From Ophiothrix spiculata (lineage: Eukaryota > Echinodermata > Ophiuroidea > Amphilepidida > Ophiotrichidae): 55,928 nucleotides of DNA. Shown one piece after another: positions 36,580 through 47,807 of the stretch. The notes beneath the pieces are model-generated. The model was not told where the DNA came from, made no database searches, and worked only from the letters and a program-made list of their open reading frames with translations. The stretch lies in the NCBI GenBank assembly GCA_000969725.1, contig JXSR01S062002.1; one strand, written 5' to 3'. The position numbers and the translations under genes are program-made. The first letter of the stretch is position 1. Every line of letters starts with the position of its first letter.

Positions 36580-36986
36580 TGAAATTGGCTTAGGCAACAT
36601 TTCTGATTTAAATTGAAAATTAAAGTGTTTCTTCCAGATTACATATGTTTGGAAAATATATTTCGAGACTTTGTATAAAATAGACAAACAAGACATTTTA
36701 CGTGACTCAAGTTCTTTTTGATACACCATGTAAGACGATATGTATGATGAATCGAGTCAATTTAAGCTAGGTAGCTTAACGACATTTTTCTTAAAAAGCA
36801 GAAACATAAGCACTTCTTTAGTCAAATCCCGCAGGTGGGCTTTTATATCGAGCATCTTTATTTTCATTCCTATACTTGAGTGCCATAAATACCAAACTAT
36901 TTAGCATAATAGAGAGCAACCGAAAGACCTACTTTACGACAAAGAATATACGGTACAGATACGATGTTCTATACGATATAAATATA
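36580..36986 (+). repeat. Parent-unit anchor e (copy B), cut by the gap
   Basis: Matches 17,160-17,580. It lacks the templated inverted arm seen in copy A at 17,420-17,441. Confidence 0.85.
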
Positions 36987-37771
36987 NNNNNNNNNNNNNN
37001 NNNNNNNNNNNNNNNNNNNNNNNNNNNNNNNNNNNNNNNNNNNNNNNNNNNNNNNNNNNNNNNNNNNNNNNNNNNNNNNNNNNNNNNNNNNNNNNNNNNN
37101 NNNNNNNNNNNNNNNNNNNNNNNNNNNNNNNNNNNNNNNNNNNNNNNNNNNNNNNNNNNNNNNNNNNNNNNNNNNNNNNNNNNNNNNNNNNNNNNNNNNN
37201 NNNNNNNNNNNNNNNNNNNNNNNNNNNNNNNNNNNNNNNNNNNNNNNNNNNNNNNNNNNNNNNNNNNNNNNNNNNNNNNNNNNNNNNNNNNNNNNNNNNN
37301 NNNNNNNNNNNNNNNNNNNNNNNNNNNNNNNNNNNNNNNNNNNNNNNNNNNNNNNNNNNNNNNNNNNNNNNNNNNNNNNNNNNNNNNNNNNNNNNNNNNN
37401 NNNNNNNNNNNNNNNNNNNNNNNNNNNNNNNNNNNNNNNNNNNNNNNNNNNNNNNNNNNNNNNNNNNNNNNNNNNNNNNNNNNNNNNNNNNNNNNNNNNN
37501 NNNNNNNNNNNNNNNNNNNNNNNNNNNNNNNNNNNNNNNNNNNNNNNNNNNNNNNNNNNNNNNNNNNNNNNNNNNNNNNNNNNNNNNNNNNNNNNNNNNN
37601 NNNNNNNNNNNNNNNNNNNNNNNNNNNNNNNNNNNNNNNNNNNNNNNNNNNNNNNNNNNNNNNNNNNNNNNNNNNNNNNNNNNNNNNNNNNNNNNNNNNN
37701 NNNNNNNNNNNNNNNNNNNNNNNNNNNNNNNNNNNNNNNNNNNNNNNNNNNNNNNNNNNNNNNNNNNNNNN
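36987..37771. other. Assembly gap (785 N)
   Basis: Undetermined bases. The gap separates the close copy B from the diverged copies, so the true junction is unseen. Confidence 1.
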
Positions 37772-37830
37772 ACAATTGGGTTGTTCATAGTTTAACCAAC
37801 GCTAAATAATTTCCCAACAGTATAACAGTG
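37772..37830. mobile_element. MITE end next to the gap
   Basis: This is the inverse of 560-618 (ACAATTGGGTTGTTCATAG and on to AACAGTG) followed by TA (37,831-37,832). It is the terminal part of a second copy of the 560-808 family; the rest lies in the gap. Confidence 0.85.
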
Positions 37831-38011
37831 TAGTACACGTTATGGTTAAAGTGGATCGATTTCCCGGCAAAGGGGTTCAGATGGTCATTCTGACGAAGTC
37901 TCCCGACGATTTGAGTCCAAAACCTGGTTTTGTCAAATTAATATTTTAGTTATAAATCAAAGTTGACTTTCTCTTAAGACACTTTTAAGTTCGTTTTCTC
38001 CTCGGTAGGCA

Positions 38012-38345
38012 ATGGTAAGAATTGATTTTATATAAAAAGTAAAATCCTCAAAAGAAACATGAACACAAGACCTACAGCAACAACGCTGTCTTTTTGTCAT
38101 GACGCATAAGAACATAATTACTGAATACCGTGCTTTGTCACAGGAATCCATTGATGTCATATAACTAGAGCAATAGATGTTTGCCGTGTCATCTATGCAT
38201 TCCACCTGAATGTAGCATTTTCAAGAATTCAATTATATGATCAAGATACTGTATACTATATATTTAGTTAAACATGGTGCCTCGAGCAAGAATGTGCTTT
38301 TAAATCACAGTGAACATATTTTGTGACACTTTCAATGTTTCTCAA
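38012..38345 (+). repeat. Parent-unit anchor b, copy 1
   Basis: The core ACATAATTACTGAATACCGT is followed by GCTTTGTCACA and ATCCATTGATGTCAT. It recurs at 38,918-39,205, 46,515-46,810 and 52,005-52,270. All four copies have stops soon after the core, so it does not look coding. Confidence 0.85.
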
Positions 38346-38917
38346 AGTACGAAAATCTCCGTGCATGAACCTGACAACCTATAAATTGCTATACAAAAAG
38401 ATATACCATTGACAGAAAATAAAACGATTTTAAACAACGTACGTTGTGAATAAACTATGTCGGTGTAGTTTATTTACATATGTTTTCATAAAATGAGGAC
38501 TTGCCAAACACATATTTTAGTATTAAAACATGCCATGGTAGAGATTGAAAAAACATGCAAAAATTAAATGTAAAACAATGGTTATCTTCAAACAAGCATT
38601 CTCTGGCTCATGTTCATCAAAAGATTTCAAACATTTAACTTAAGCAATATCAACTCTCGATTATGAGTGTTCGTTGGCGGTCAACAGAATAGATGTCCAC
38701 AACGCTTGGTCATTTATTTTTAGGTATGCAGTAAACAAAACGCAGTTCATCACATGGCTGTGATACGAATTTTAAGACAGTGCATTATGTGTGCTTTATC
38801 TCATGATACGTTCTACATTTTCATCAGACACAAATTAAAGAACTGAGCTGCCTTTTAAGAAACTATATGAGGTTTCGGTAAGGTTTTCAGTAAGGTACGG
38901 TATGAATTACTATTGAC

Positions 38918-39205
38918 TGGTATAATCCTAAAAGGAACATGTAGAACATGAAAATAAGATTTGGAGCAACATCGCTGTCATTTTGTTCTGAAACCTGAGA
39001 ACATAATTACTGAATAATGTGCTTTGTCACAGAAATCCATTGATGTCATGTAACTAGATCACGGTCGATAGAGATGTCTGTCTTGTCTTACATACGTTGC
39101 ATTTAAATGAAACATTTTAAATTCAATTACATGATCAAGATTCTTTACAATTTTTGCTATTTAAACATAATGCCCCGGGAATACATGGGCTTTGAAATCC
39201 GATAG
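38918..39205 (+). repeat. Parent-unit anchor b, copy 2
   Basis: Second copy only about 0.6 kb after the first. It shares AACATAATTACTGAATAATG and ATCCATTGATGTCATGTAAC, so this part of the unit was tandemly duplicated. Confidence 0.85.
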
Positions 39206-41299
39206 GGTTGCTTAAACAACCTCACTAGTTTTCATGAAATAAAATTTAACCTAAAAACTGTTAAATGTTTAAACAGTCTCTACATCGCTAAGGTGCCTAC
39301 GTGTTATCATGTACGCGACTGGCTTTGTGAACAAACGAGTTTTGGTAATAGGAATAGGAATTATGCCATATCCTACTCTGGAAAATCTGGAATTATCCGA
39401 GAGACAACATGATCTTCGTCCAATAACTGTGAAGTTTTCTTCTTCGGTTTTTTGAAGCAATTATCTCTCCAAACTCCAAATGTAAAGGATTGAAAACACC
39501 AATGGTTCGTAGTTATCTCAAAAATTAGTGGAAACCACTCAATTTATATATGCGGTTCTTTCAGAGACATTACTGAAATTGTACTCTAATACTTTAGAAT
39601 TAACTTTTTATTAGGAGTATTTATAACTCTAAAAGGGTTGTTTCCAATTTAAGAGTTCGAGGAACTGAGTTTCATTCGTTTGGAGGCTTTTTAGTGAACA
39701 TTTCACTCTTTAACTCAGGGTAACAAAAGAGAGAAAAATGTGTTCCAATAAGATTGCCTTTCCGAAGAAAGTGGGAATAGAAACCAGTATAAGACAGGAT
39801 TTCCTCCATTCAACCTTTTAAAGAGTGCACTTGTTTTGAGTGACCTATACTAGTTTTTGAGTGAAAACGTCACTATTTATTGTTACGGTCAACGATTTAA
39901 AACGACCGAGGCTAAAATCACCTAACGGGTTCTTGAATAAAACAAAATAAATACACTGAAATTTGGAATACTTTCAACAATTTGATACATGTAGTTTCTT
40001 TTAGCACAGTTAAAACTCTTGTTAATATCTTAATTGTACCTTATATATTAAAGAAACTTACAGTTTTGAGATACCTCTGCGAAATCCGCGCGATCCTAGG
40101 ATATGTCACAATTTATAAGATTTCCGTTACTAGTCCGAGGCACAAAGTTCTTGTATAATCACAAGTCCTGAAATAAACTTGTAAATAATTCCAAAACGTT
40201 CCTGACGAACTCAAACGACGATTTATAGTCCAGCAATCACAAAGAAGCTCTGTTTGGCTTAAAAGATGAATCCAACGCACATAATTCACTCGGACATAAA
40301 GTAATGAAATAGCAGGTTGTCTTTAATTCTCTATTCGTTGTTCTCCAAATTAATTCTCCAATATCTCCAATATGAACTCCACAGTGATCTTCATTATCTC
40401 TTTAACTCCACAGTGATATTCATTATCTCTTTAACTCCAAAGACAATCTTGTCTCCATTTATTAGTATAACTCCAATTCGACAAAATCACTCCCCACACC
40501 ACAACGTCAACTTCACTTCTGCCCAAAATATCACAAGGCCCGAGTAAGTGTCTTTTTCAGAAAAATCCCCACATTATGTCATTCTCATATTTAGCATAGC
40601 ATAGCATACAGCATTTACATGTGGGAATTTCCCAAGCACAATTATATTATATCAAGTAAACACATCTATTTCCATGTTAAGAAATTCCCATGATCACATG
40701 ATAGGTTCATGCAATCAATTGCCTATTTATAGAATTGGAAATTACACCTAGATTGCAAAATATCATTCCCTCAGAAAAAAAATCCCTTTCTGTGGCAATC
40801 AAAGATTTCAATAATTAATTTTCTTTAATCAGATAATTAATTAATCAAAAAAAATCAAATAATTCAGGTTCACATAACACAATCAATTTTCAAAAAAAAA
40901 AGAGTGGATGGAAGACAACTTTTTTCACTTGTCTCTATTTTTTTCACTCTTTTAACGATATATTACGGTAGTTTTCTTCTGTTTTGCTATATTCCTGAAT
41001 ATTTAGACTACTTTTATAGCGTAGACATTATATAAAGCGACTGGAACACGTACCAAAGTGTTGCGAATAGAATAAAGGGTTAGATGTAATTTTTTTTCTA
41101 ATATCATGTCACTGTCACTCAAGTGTTGCAAGTCATGATTTTCATGGATGAACAATGTTACTAGTCTTGAACTACATCGGTTTGCGTAGTTATCATGAAG
41201 CAATACACTGTCGACATGGATTGCTCAATTGCTACGGGGAATGCCATCAATGTGTGTTCTCGCTGTTACAAACTTATTTGCTTAGAATATTAAAATATA
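39206..41299. other. Spacer without supported genes
   Basis: Contains no recognised gene. A TGTTACGG word at about 39,878 resembles the start of a retroelement terminal repeat, but I found no partner. AT-rich with poly-A patches near 40,840-40,905. Confidence 0.5.
40375..40432 (+). repeat. 29-bp tandem repeat, two copies
   Basis: AACTCCACAGTGATCTTCAT and nine further bases repeat twice with one difference, with the start of a third copy following. Confidence 0.9.
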
Positions 41300-41470
41300 T
41301 GTGATGACTCACCCCGAAAGGGGGGACTTTGCGACAGAACAAAATCGCCTTGATCAATAACAACAAGTAACGTGTCCTTTTGAAGTTTAGAAAATGCTGT
41401 AACAGATGAAATGATAAAATCAAAATTGATATCATCTGCTAAGTCTTCCCTTTTGGGGTGAGTCATCACA
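41300..41470. mobile_element. TA-flanked MITE, 171 bp
   Basis: The inverted ends TGTGATGACTCACCCCGAAA and TGTGATGACTCACCCCAAAA extend to about 34 bp. TA flanks both sides (41,298-41,299 and 41,471-41,472). No ORF is seen. Confidence 0.82.
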
Positions 41471-41694
41471 TATTTCGAATACTCTCGGACAACTCTTCTT
41501 CATAATTATTGTTCGAGGAATTTATTGTGCAGCAAACCAGAAATTCGTAAATAAATAGGATTTATGTTGGTCAATGAACAAGCACATACGACATGCATAC
41601 AAATGTAACAAATAAATCTTCCTAAAGGTTTTTGTAATTGTTTTTATATATGTAGAAAAAACACCAGAAATTAACAGTCTGTTATGTTGAGACA

Positions 41695-42440
41695 TGTCAC
41701 AAAGGAAAACAAGAATTTTCATTGTACTAGGATGACCCAGCTGACCCACCAATTTTGGGGGATCTCAATATAATATAAATACCATGGTGAGTTGTGCGAG
41801 CAACACATTCCGATGTGCCTAGAGCCTCTCATTTCAAGGTCTGTGGTAAAACAGATACAAGTAATTTTAAATTTAACACTTAAGTGCATAAGGGGGTCCA
41901 TATGGACCATGGATTTTTTTTTCGCGCGAAAACGCAACAAAACCCAACAAAGCTGTTTTATATAATTGTCAGGGTAGGGGTTGCGCGTGTTTTGGTGCAA
42001 ACACAATTCAACTCCATCGCGTTGTTTTCGAGATAACTAGCATAAACTGGTATAATTATTGCGCTGTTCAATATTTATTTTGTCCATGAATCATAACCGA
42101 ATAACTTTTTATCAATTTCTTTTGAGCAATGTATTTGTACTTATCATCTGCTTCTATGAGCCAAATTTTATTTAAAAATTCAATCAGGAAAGGAAATTGA
42201 AATTCGTTTTTCAACCGCAATTTTGAAACTGAACGACCAATTTTCATTTGTGTGCGTGTTTTACGAGTTGTGCTGACACAGTCTACACCTGGCAAAAAAA
42301 TTTGAGGAAAATCGACCGTGACCGTTTTTCAGGGGGGTCCATTCGGACCGCCACCTTATGCACTAACGGGATTCTAAAACACCTTATGCCCTTAAGTGTT
42401 AAAGCCATGATCTTTTTTCAGCAATGACAAATTATTTTAG
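41695..42440 (+). repeat. Parent-unit anchor f (copy C), interrupted
   Basis: Matches 17,865-18,030 on both sides of a 522-bp insertion: GACCCAGCTGACCCACCAAT before it, and TTAAAGCCATGATC after it. Confidence 0.85.
41877..42398. mobile_element. TTAA-flanked element, 522 bp
   Basis: Inverted ends CACTTAAGTGCATAAGG and CACTTAAGGGCATAAGG lie between TTAA at 41,873-41,876 and 42,399-42,402. Copy A has a single TTAA at 17,988-17,991. A second internal copy of the end (AGTGCATAAGG, inverted, near 42,355) lies just inside the right terminus. A TTAA target suggests piggyBac-like or Kolobok-like; the family is not resolved. Confidence 0.88.
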
Positions 42441-43289
42441 TGCAGAAGGTCCCAGTTTCATATCCCGCCGTGTCTTTTTTTCTAGTCTTTCTTTTTTCCC
42501 ATTTTTTCTATTTTGATAACAAAGTATTATTTTTTTTCCCATCGTAGTAGATTGTTTTTTCAAACAACTAACTACTTTTATTAAGGAAATTGTTTAGAAA
42601 AAAACATGATAAAAGCTGTACATTCAATCGTTTCCCCATCCGGTAAACCGGCATGCACAGAGCTGCCATGGCCCAGTCAAGCTGCTAACCGGTGCATGGT
42701 AAATGATGTCATTTAGACCATTGACCTATACGAAATGCTCTAGTTGTTCTATCTAGTCCCTTTTGTACGTCTAATTGAAATTTGTCCTCGTTTTATTTAC
42801 TAATTTTAAAGATATTACAGGAAAGATATGTTTTTAAAATTTCACAATTGTTAGCTAGCAGATTGTATCAGAAAATAGACATATACTTAAGTAAAACAAC
42901 CACCTCGTTGATGAATGCGAACTCATGATTTTCTGGGTTTATATTGATGGTTTTTGTTTTTAATGTAATAAAATTAACAAATTTTCTTCACAACAGTCAA
43001 ACATAAACATAGCTTATTGAAAAACCCTAAATATTTTTATCTACATCTTCATTTTTATTTGCTTTAACCCCCTTGTGATTATAGGGATTCAAAGTCCGAC
43101 CTTATCCGACAGGTAACGCCAAGAAACAAATCTCACGACCAAGTTATTTTCAATATCGAAAAATCAAATTGTTCATTATAAGTCCATTTGCATAGGACCT
43201 AAGCACTGGCTAAATGCTACGCGAAAAATTAATTTGAAAAGCCTGAATACGGTTTATCATCTGCCAGACGTAAAAATAACAATCAAACA
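42441..43289. other. Spacer without supported genes
   Basis: AT-rich, with pyrimidine runs near 42,470-42,545. No gene, RNA or repeat with a match in the window was seen. Confidence 0.5.
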
Positions 43290-43760
43290 TGGTTGATTTA
43301 TGCTGTTAATAAAAAAACAAAGCTTATAGCTTGATGTTTTATTTAATGGGACATCATGTACGTGTTGAACCTCTTTGTAAAGCATATTGTGATAGATCTT
43401 AACCATATTAACAGATCCTTGAAATAATAAGAGATAACAAGGCCAGGTAATAAATCATTAAAGTGTGTATATCTACAGCCGCAAGGTTTCCTTAAAAACC
43501 AGACCAAGTGATATTTACAGATGTTTATGTACTATGAGTATATGGGACAATAACCTTATTAAAACAAGTATTTTAGCGTGTGGTGCTATATTTTTGCACT
43601 GCTTGAATGTATAGTGAACAAGCAAGATTTTTTATTACTAATATTTTTTTCCTGTCAAACATGCTGAAAAGGATTAATGTTGAACGAGTGGCATAACACC
43701 TAGTGGACGAAAAGGGGGGAGTAAGGAAAAAAGAAGGAGGAAAACCCTAGAATGGGAAAA
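43290..43760 (+). repeat. Parent-unit anchor d (copy C, diverged)
   Basis: Keeps CCAAGTGATATTTACAGATG and TGGGACAATAACCTTATTAA, and continues into a GAACGAG and AAGGGGGGAGTAAGG stretch matching 13,855-13,960. It is clearly older than the A/B split. Confidence 0.85.
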
Positions 43761-43926
43761 GGAATTAAGGGAATAGCTCTGGGGCTTGCATCAGGGCATG
43801 AACACATCCAGTTTCATATAATATGTTTGCATGAAAATGATTATATTCTTGCTTTTCACAAAAACTTCGCCGACACAACAAAGATGCTTTACATTTACAG
43901 CATCGATGATCAAATAATTACAAGCA

Positions 43927-44166
43927 GACTGATTAAAACAAAATGTTACAAATCGTCACGCTACTTTTGCCTACTTTTTAGTTTTGAGAAAATTAAGAAA
44001 AACAGTCTCTATTTTTTACTTTGTTGTCTTTTACTGAACATATCCTGTATAATAACTTATACTGATCAGATATAATGGCTGTGTGTAGATGTCTATAGAT
44101 GTATATTACGTAACCACCAAAACGACTCAGACTGATCAAAACAAAATGTTACAAATCGTCACGCTA
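43927..44166 (+). repeat. Direct repeat of about 37 bp
   Basis: AGACTGAT followed by AAAACAAAATGTTACAAATC and GTCACGCTA occurs at 43,927-43,963 and 44,130-44,165, about 203 bp apart. It may be a local tandem duplication, or ends left by an insertion. Confidence 0.8.
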
Positions 44167-44173
44167 TTTTTGT

Positions 44174-44275
44174 AAATTTTGCACAATGTTGGGTAAAATT
44201 TGACACAATGTTGGGTAAAACGTGCACCATTTACCCAAGATTGTGTACAAAATAAACCAATATTGTGCAAAATTT
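44174..44275. mobile_element. Small palindromic MITE
   Basis: AAATTTTGCACAATGTTGGG and its inverse near 44,257-44,275 frame a stem of about 45 bp. The word CACAATGTTGGGTAAAA is repeated inside. It resembles, but does not equal, the TTGGGTAA-rich MITE at 560-808. Confidence 0.6.
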
Positions 44276-44324
44276 AACCCAACCTGTTAACCATGTTCCC
44301 TTTTTAACACAACTTTTTTTTAGA

Positions 44325-45052
44325 GTGAATGACTTGACATTTGCAGAAAACCTTAATCCTAAAGCCAAAGGCAACCTGCAAACAGATTTGGACAATTTCA
44401 AGGCCTGGTCTGGAATAAACTGTTTGAAACTCAACCCTTCTAAATGCCAAGCTCTTTTCAATTTCGGCAAATCAGTTCCTCATTTTTCTGACCTTAAAAT
44501 TGGCAGTGAGTCCCTTTCGTATGGTGACAAAGCAAAGGTGCTTGGTATGTGGCTTCAAAATGATTTAAAATGGGACACCCAGGTTTGCAACAACATACTT
44601 GCACCAACAAGCATGTTGCCAACCAGCGTTTGTTTTTGCTTCGCTCTCTCAAGAAGTTTGGGTTTGATATAAATGAATTAATGGTTGTTTACAAAAGCTA
44701 TCTCAGACCAGTACTTGAATATGTAGCCCTTATTTGGCACTCTAGTATCACTTCAAAACAAAGACATGAAATTGAAAGAATTCAAAAAAGGGCTTGCAAA
44801 ACCATTCTAATCCATCAATATTCTTCTTATGAAGATGCCCTGTCTTTGTGTAACTTAGATCCACTTGATTCTAGAAGAACTGCCCAGTGTTTGAAATTTG
44901 CTTCTAGCCTGTCTGAAAATATCAAAATAAAACATTTCTTGCCTCCAACAAGACTTGAAGTGCGTGGTAAACGGTTACGAAATGCAAATTCAATCTCCCA
45001 GTTCAGATCACTTTGTGTTAGGTACAGGTCAGGTAAGATTGGTTTGGATTGA
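44325..45052 (+). pseudogene. LINE reverse transcriptase, 3' part
   Basis: The protein starts at the catalytic box: VNDLTFAEN, where active LINEs have Y-x-D-D, so the first Asp is Asn here. It continues with a palm/thumb region (WSGINCLKLNPSKC at about residues 28-41, LGMWLQNDLKWD at about 72-83). The frame shifts near 44,600-44,612. The second part carries VVYKSYLRPVLEYVALIWHS and IERIQKRACKTIL, a C-terminal signature common in CR1/L2-type LINEs. It ends KIGLD-stop at 45,050-45,052. The shift and the Asn mean it is inactive. Assignment to CR1/L2 rests on the conserved phrases only, without an alignment. Confidence 0.88.
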
Positions 45053-45295
45053 TTGTGCTCTAGTTGGTTGCAGAATTCTCTTCATTTCAATTTTTCATTT
45101 CATTAGCAGCTGGAAGTCTAAACTTACAAATCGGACTTCTTCATATCTTTGGACTGGAGTAGTAAAATGAAACGGGACAAAAAGCATGTTGTAGAGTAAT
45201 TACTCCACTTTTGAAAAACATATATTACTATGATTTAATCTTTTGGTAACTATTTTTTAATATTTTTTATTTGCTCGTTGCATTAATATTGGGAT
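44325..45295 (+). mobile_element. LINE fragment (CR1/L2-like), 5'-truncated
   Basis: Contains the 3' part of a reverse-transcriptase ORF (44,325-45,052) and a 3' UTR of about 240 bp ending GCATTAATATTGGGA. The same 3' end occurs at 23,112-23,425 and, reversed, at 20,411-20,461. The endonuclease and most of the reverse transcriptase are absent. It lies between anchors d and e of unit C. Confidence 0.88.
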
Positions 45296-45329
45296 TTAAA
45301 AGCCAAAGCTTGTTCGCACTTTGTATAGG

Positions 45330-45620
45330 AGCAATCAAACCCTGCAGGTGGACTTTCATATTGAGCGCGCTTATTTTCATTCCTATACTTCCATTTATAC
45401 CAAACTCATGAGAAAAATAGTGAACAGCCGGTCATCCTACTTTACGAAAAAGAATATAGTTTTTAAAATATAGGAAACGCTTCAAATCAGAATGTAAATA
45501 TAATTACTTTAATAAAAAGGCAGCAAAATCGCTCACTCCGCTACAGCTTTATGTCAGAAAATATCTTCGTAAATAGATATATTCTGACAATAAAAAAATA
45601 TTTTACAATCTTATCAACGA
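45330..45620 (+). repeat. Parent-unit anchor e (copy C)
   Basis: CTGCAGGTGGACTTTCATAT, TTTTCATTCCTATACTT and TACTTTACGAAAAAGAATAT match 17,370-17,580 and 36,828-36,950 with clear divergence. Confidence 0.8.
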
Positions 45621-46514
45621 GGTTAAGCAAATTTGTCAGCGGCAATCCAGAAATAGAAATTCAAATATTTATCTCGTATTTAAAGATAAAATATTAAACA
45701 AATATCGAATATTGCCAACGTTCATGACGTTTGCTTTCCTAGAAATTATAACAAAGAGTGTTATAAAAATGTAACAAATTGTGAAACTTGCCGTAATTTT
45801 CGTGTTTAAATAAACAGATTACTTGATGTAAAAGTAAATCTTAGTTCCCCTGGAATAGAAATCCGTCTTTCATATTCCATAAACCATTAAATGTAGTACA
45901 CTGGCGGTCAAAGTGTTTGCGCACTAAACCTTACCGATATATAGAGAACCGTATATCATTTGCGTCATTTTTTTTTTTCGGATTTTATATTTTACATATA
46001 TAGATCTGAAGAACTCAACTCAGGAATTGCAGTCACCGCATTTGTATGGCGTGCTTAACATACTGTATACTTTCTTCTGCACATTCAAAAACTTATAAAC
46101 TGAAAATGTTATATTACGGTTATACGATGATAACGAGCATTGAACTACATAGGTACATATTGAAAGTTGCGTGTGTCCAGGAAATCGGCCATTTTTATGG
46201 TATAGAAGATCGAATATCAGAGGAAACATGGATTATTTATATTGGATACATATGGCACCATGTAAAAACATGAAAGTCGTTTGACCGTTTGATATAATAA
46301 TTAGAGTTCTTAGCCTTTACTTCACGGTACAACCCAAACAAAGAACGGTGGACTAACATTCGACAATGAAGATTTCGATTTATAAATCTGCCAGTTCACT
46401 TTTAATGTAATCAAATTATGGTTGTTTTGTGATAAAACCGACCTTCTCTGAACAAAGTTATGACTACTCTGACATTTGGTGTACGGAAAGCAATGCTAAG
46501 GTTTCATTTTATAT
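45621..46514. other. Spacer without supported genes
   Basis: The first part (to about 45,760) resembles 48,590-48,780, so it still belongs to the parent unit. The rest has no match and no supported gene. Confidence 0.5.
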
Positions 46515-46810
46515 TCACGGGTAAAATCCTCGAAAGAAACATGAAAACAAAGGGCCTGGAGCAACATTGATGTGTTTCTGTTCTGAAACTAGAGAACATA
46601 ATTACTGAATACCGTGCTTTATCACATGAATTCATTGAAGTCATGTAACTAGATCACGGTCGATAGATGCATTCTACCTGAATGTGCCATTTTCAACAAA
46701 TCAATTACATGATAAAGATTTATTATTTACATAACCCTGTTAAACATAGTGCCCGGGGCATGAATGTGCTTCGAAATCATAGTGAGTATATTTTGTGACA
46801 CTTAAAGGTT
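46515..46810 (+). repeat. Parent-unit anchor b, copy 3
   Basis: Keeps ACATAATTACTGAATACCGT and AACTAGATCACGGTCGATAG. Downstream, TATCAACTCTCGGTTATGAG (about 47,097) also matches about 38,648, extending the homology of this unit with the 38-39 kb copy. Confidence 0.85.
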
Positions 46811-47807
46811 TTAAAATTTGATTTCTCTTTCTCTGAACGGTATATCCTTTAGTATAGAAATTGTTATTTTATTCGGTTCATGCCCGGAGATTTTGAAACT
46901 TTTGAAACCGTATATCTTTGATATAGTTTATTCACACACTTTTTCATCAACTTGTCCCACATGTATTTTAGTACTTAAAAATGTTAATGATGGACAAGGT
47001 ACACAATGAAAATATAACAATATTCTTACCTTCAAACAAACATTAGATTTGTCTGTCTAGCTCATAATCGTCAAAGTTTTCAGACATTTTGAGCAATATC
47101 AACTCTCGGTTATGAGCGTTCGTTGGTAGTCAAACATATCTCATATAGTAAGACATCTGAGTTGCATTACAAGTCTTCCATGATGATAAGGATCGACGAT
47201 TACATTTGTCCACCCTTAACCATCTTTTAACCAATTAACAGAGACCATATTTCTTAATCACACCTGCCGTGTGTCAAATCAAATCAAACCAGTGACACAA
47301 GTTCGGAATAATAAAAATATTGAAATTTAAGAGTGATAAGTTGCTGCCTTAATTCCAAAAGGTCGTTGTGTTTCCCAAAAAAAATGAACTTATACTGTTA
47401 ATTGATAAACTGTTGAAAGGCCATGTCAAACAAGCTCTGTCAAGAAAATTAAAATGATTTCAACCAGGATTTTCACTCTCCCGCCGGCAATAAAACTATG
47501 TATCTTGTTTGAAGTAACATTTTCAAGAGCAGACTTATAGGATAATCCTCTATTTAATGCAAAGGAAAACGGTGTTTCATGTCAAACATAAGCACACAGA
47601 TGGTTTTAAGCTGGGAAGAGAAACCCAGGTTTTAAGATACTATTCTTATTTATACTAATTTAGATTATCTTTTGTATTATGATGAGATCATAAAACAATG
47701 AAAGACATATTTGATTGACATGAAGACAATTCGAAATTGGTTTGGTCAATATTTATTATTAAAAAACAAATTAAGAGAGTTTTAATTCCAGATTGCGCCT
47801 GGTTTTG

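Larger units (their letters stand above)
24574..36986 (+). repeat. Segmental duplication, copy B
   Basis: Direct-orientation counterpart of 85-17,580; the right end is lost in the gap. It lacks the A insertions at 560, 2,757 and 4,667, giving clean empty sites. It carries private insertions at 24,727, 26,155 and 31,839. Deletions relative to A lie at about 34,810, 35,433 and 35,800. Stretches not listed separately contain no supported gene. Confidence 0.93.

Noticed and set aside
36876-37790. Long frames across the second gap
   Set aside because: Artefact of translating N.
39878-40560. Possible solitary terminal repeat starting TGTTACGG
   Set aside because: No second copy, matching end or flanking duplication could be found, and no related coding sequence lies nearby.
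43752-44075. 107-codon ORF starting MGKGIKGIALGLASG
   Set aside because: Lies across anchor d and its spacer. The matching stretch in copy A (about 13,870-13,960) is not open in this frame, and no domain is recognised.
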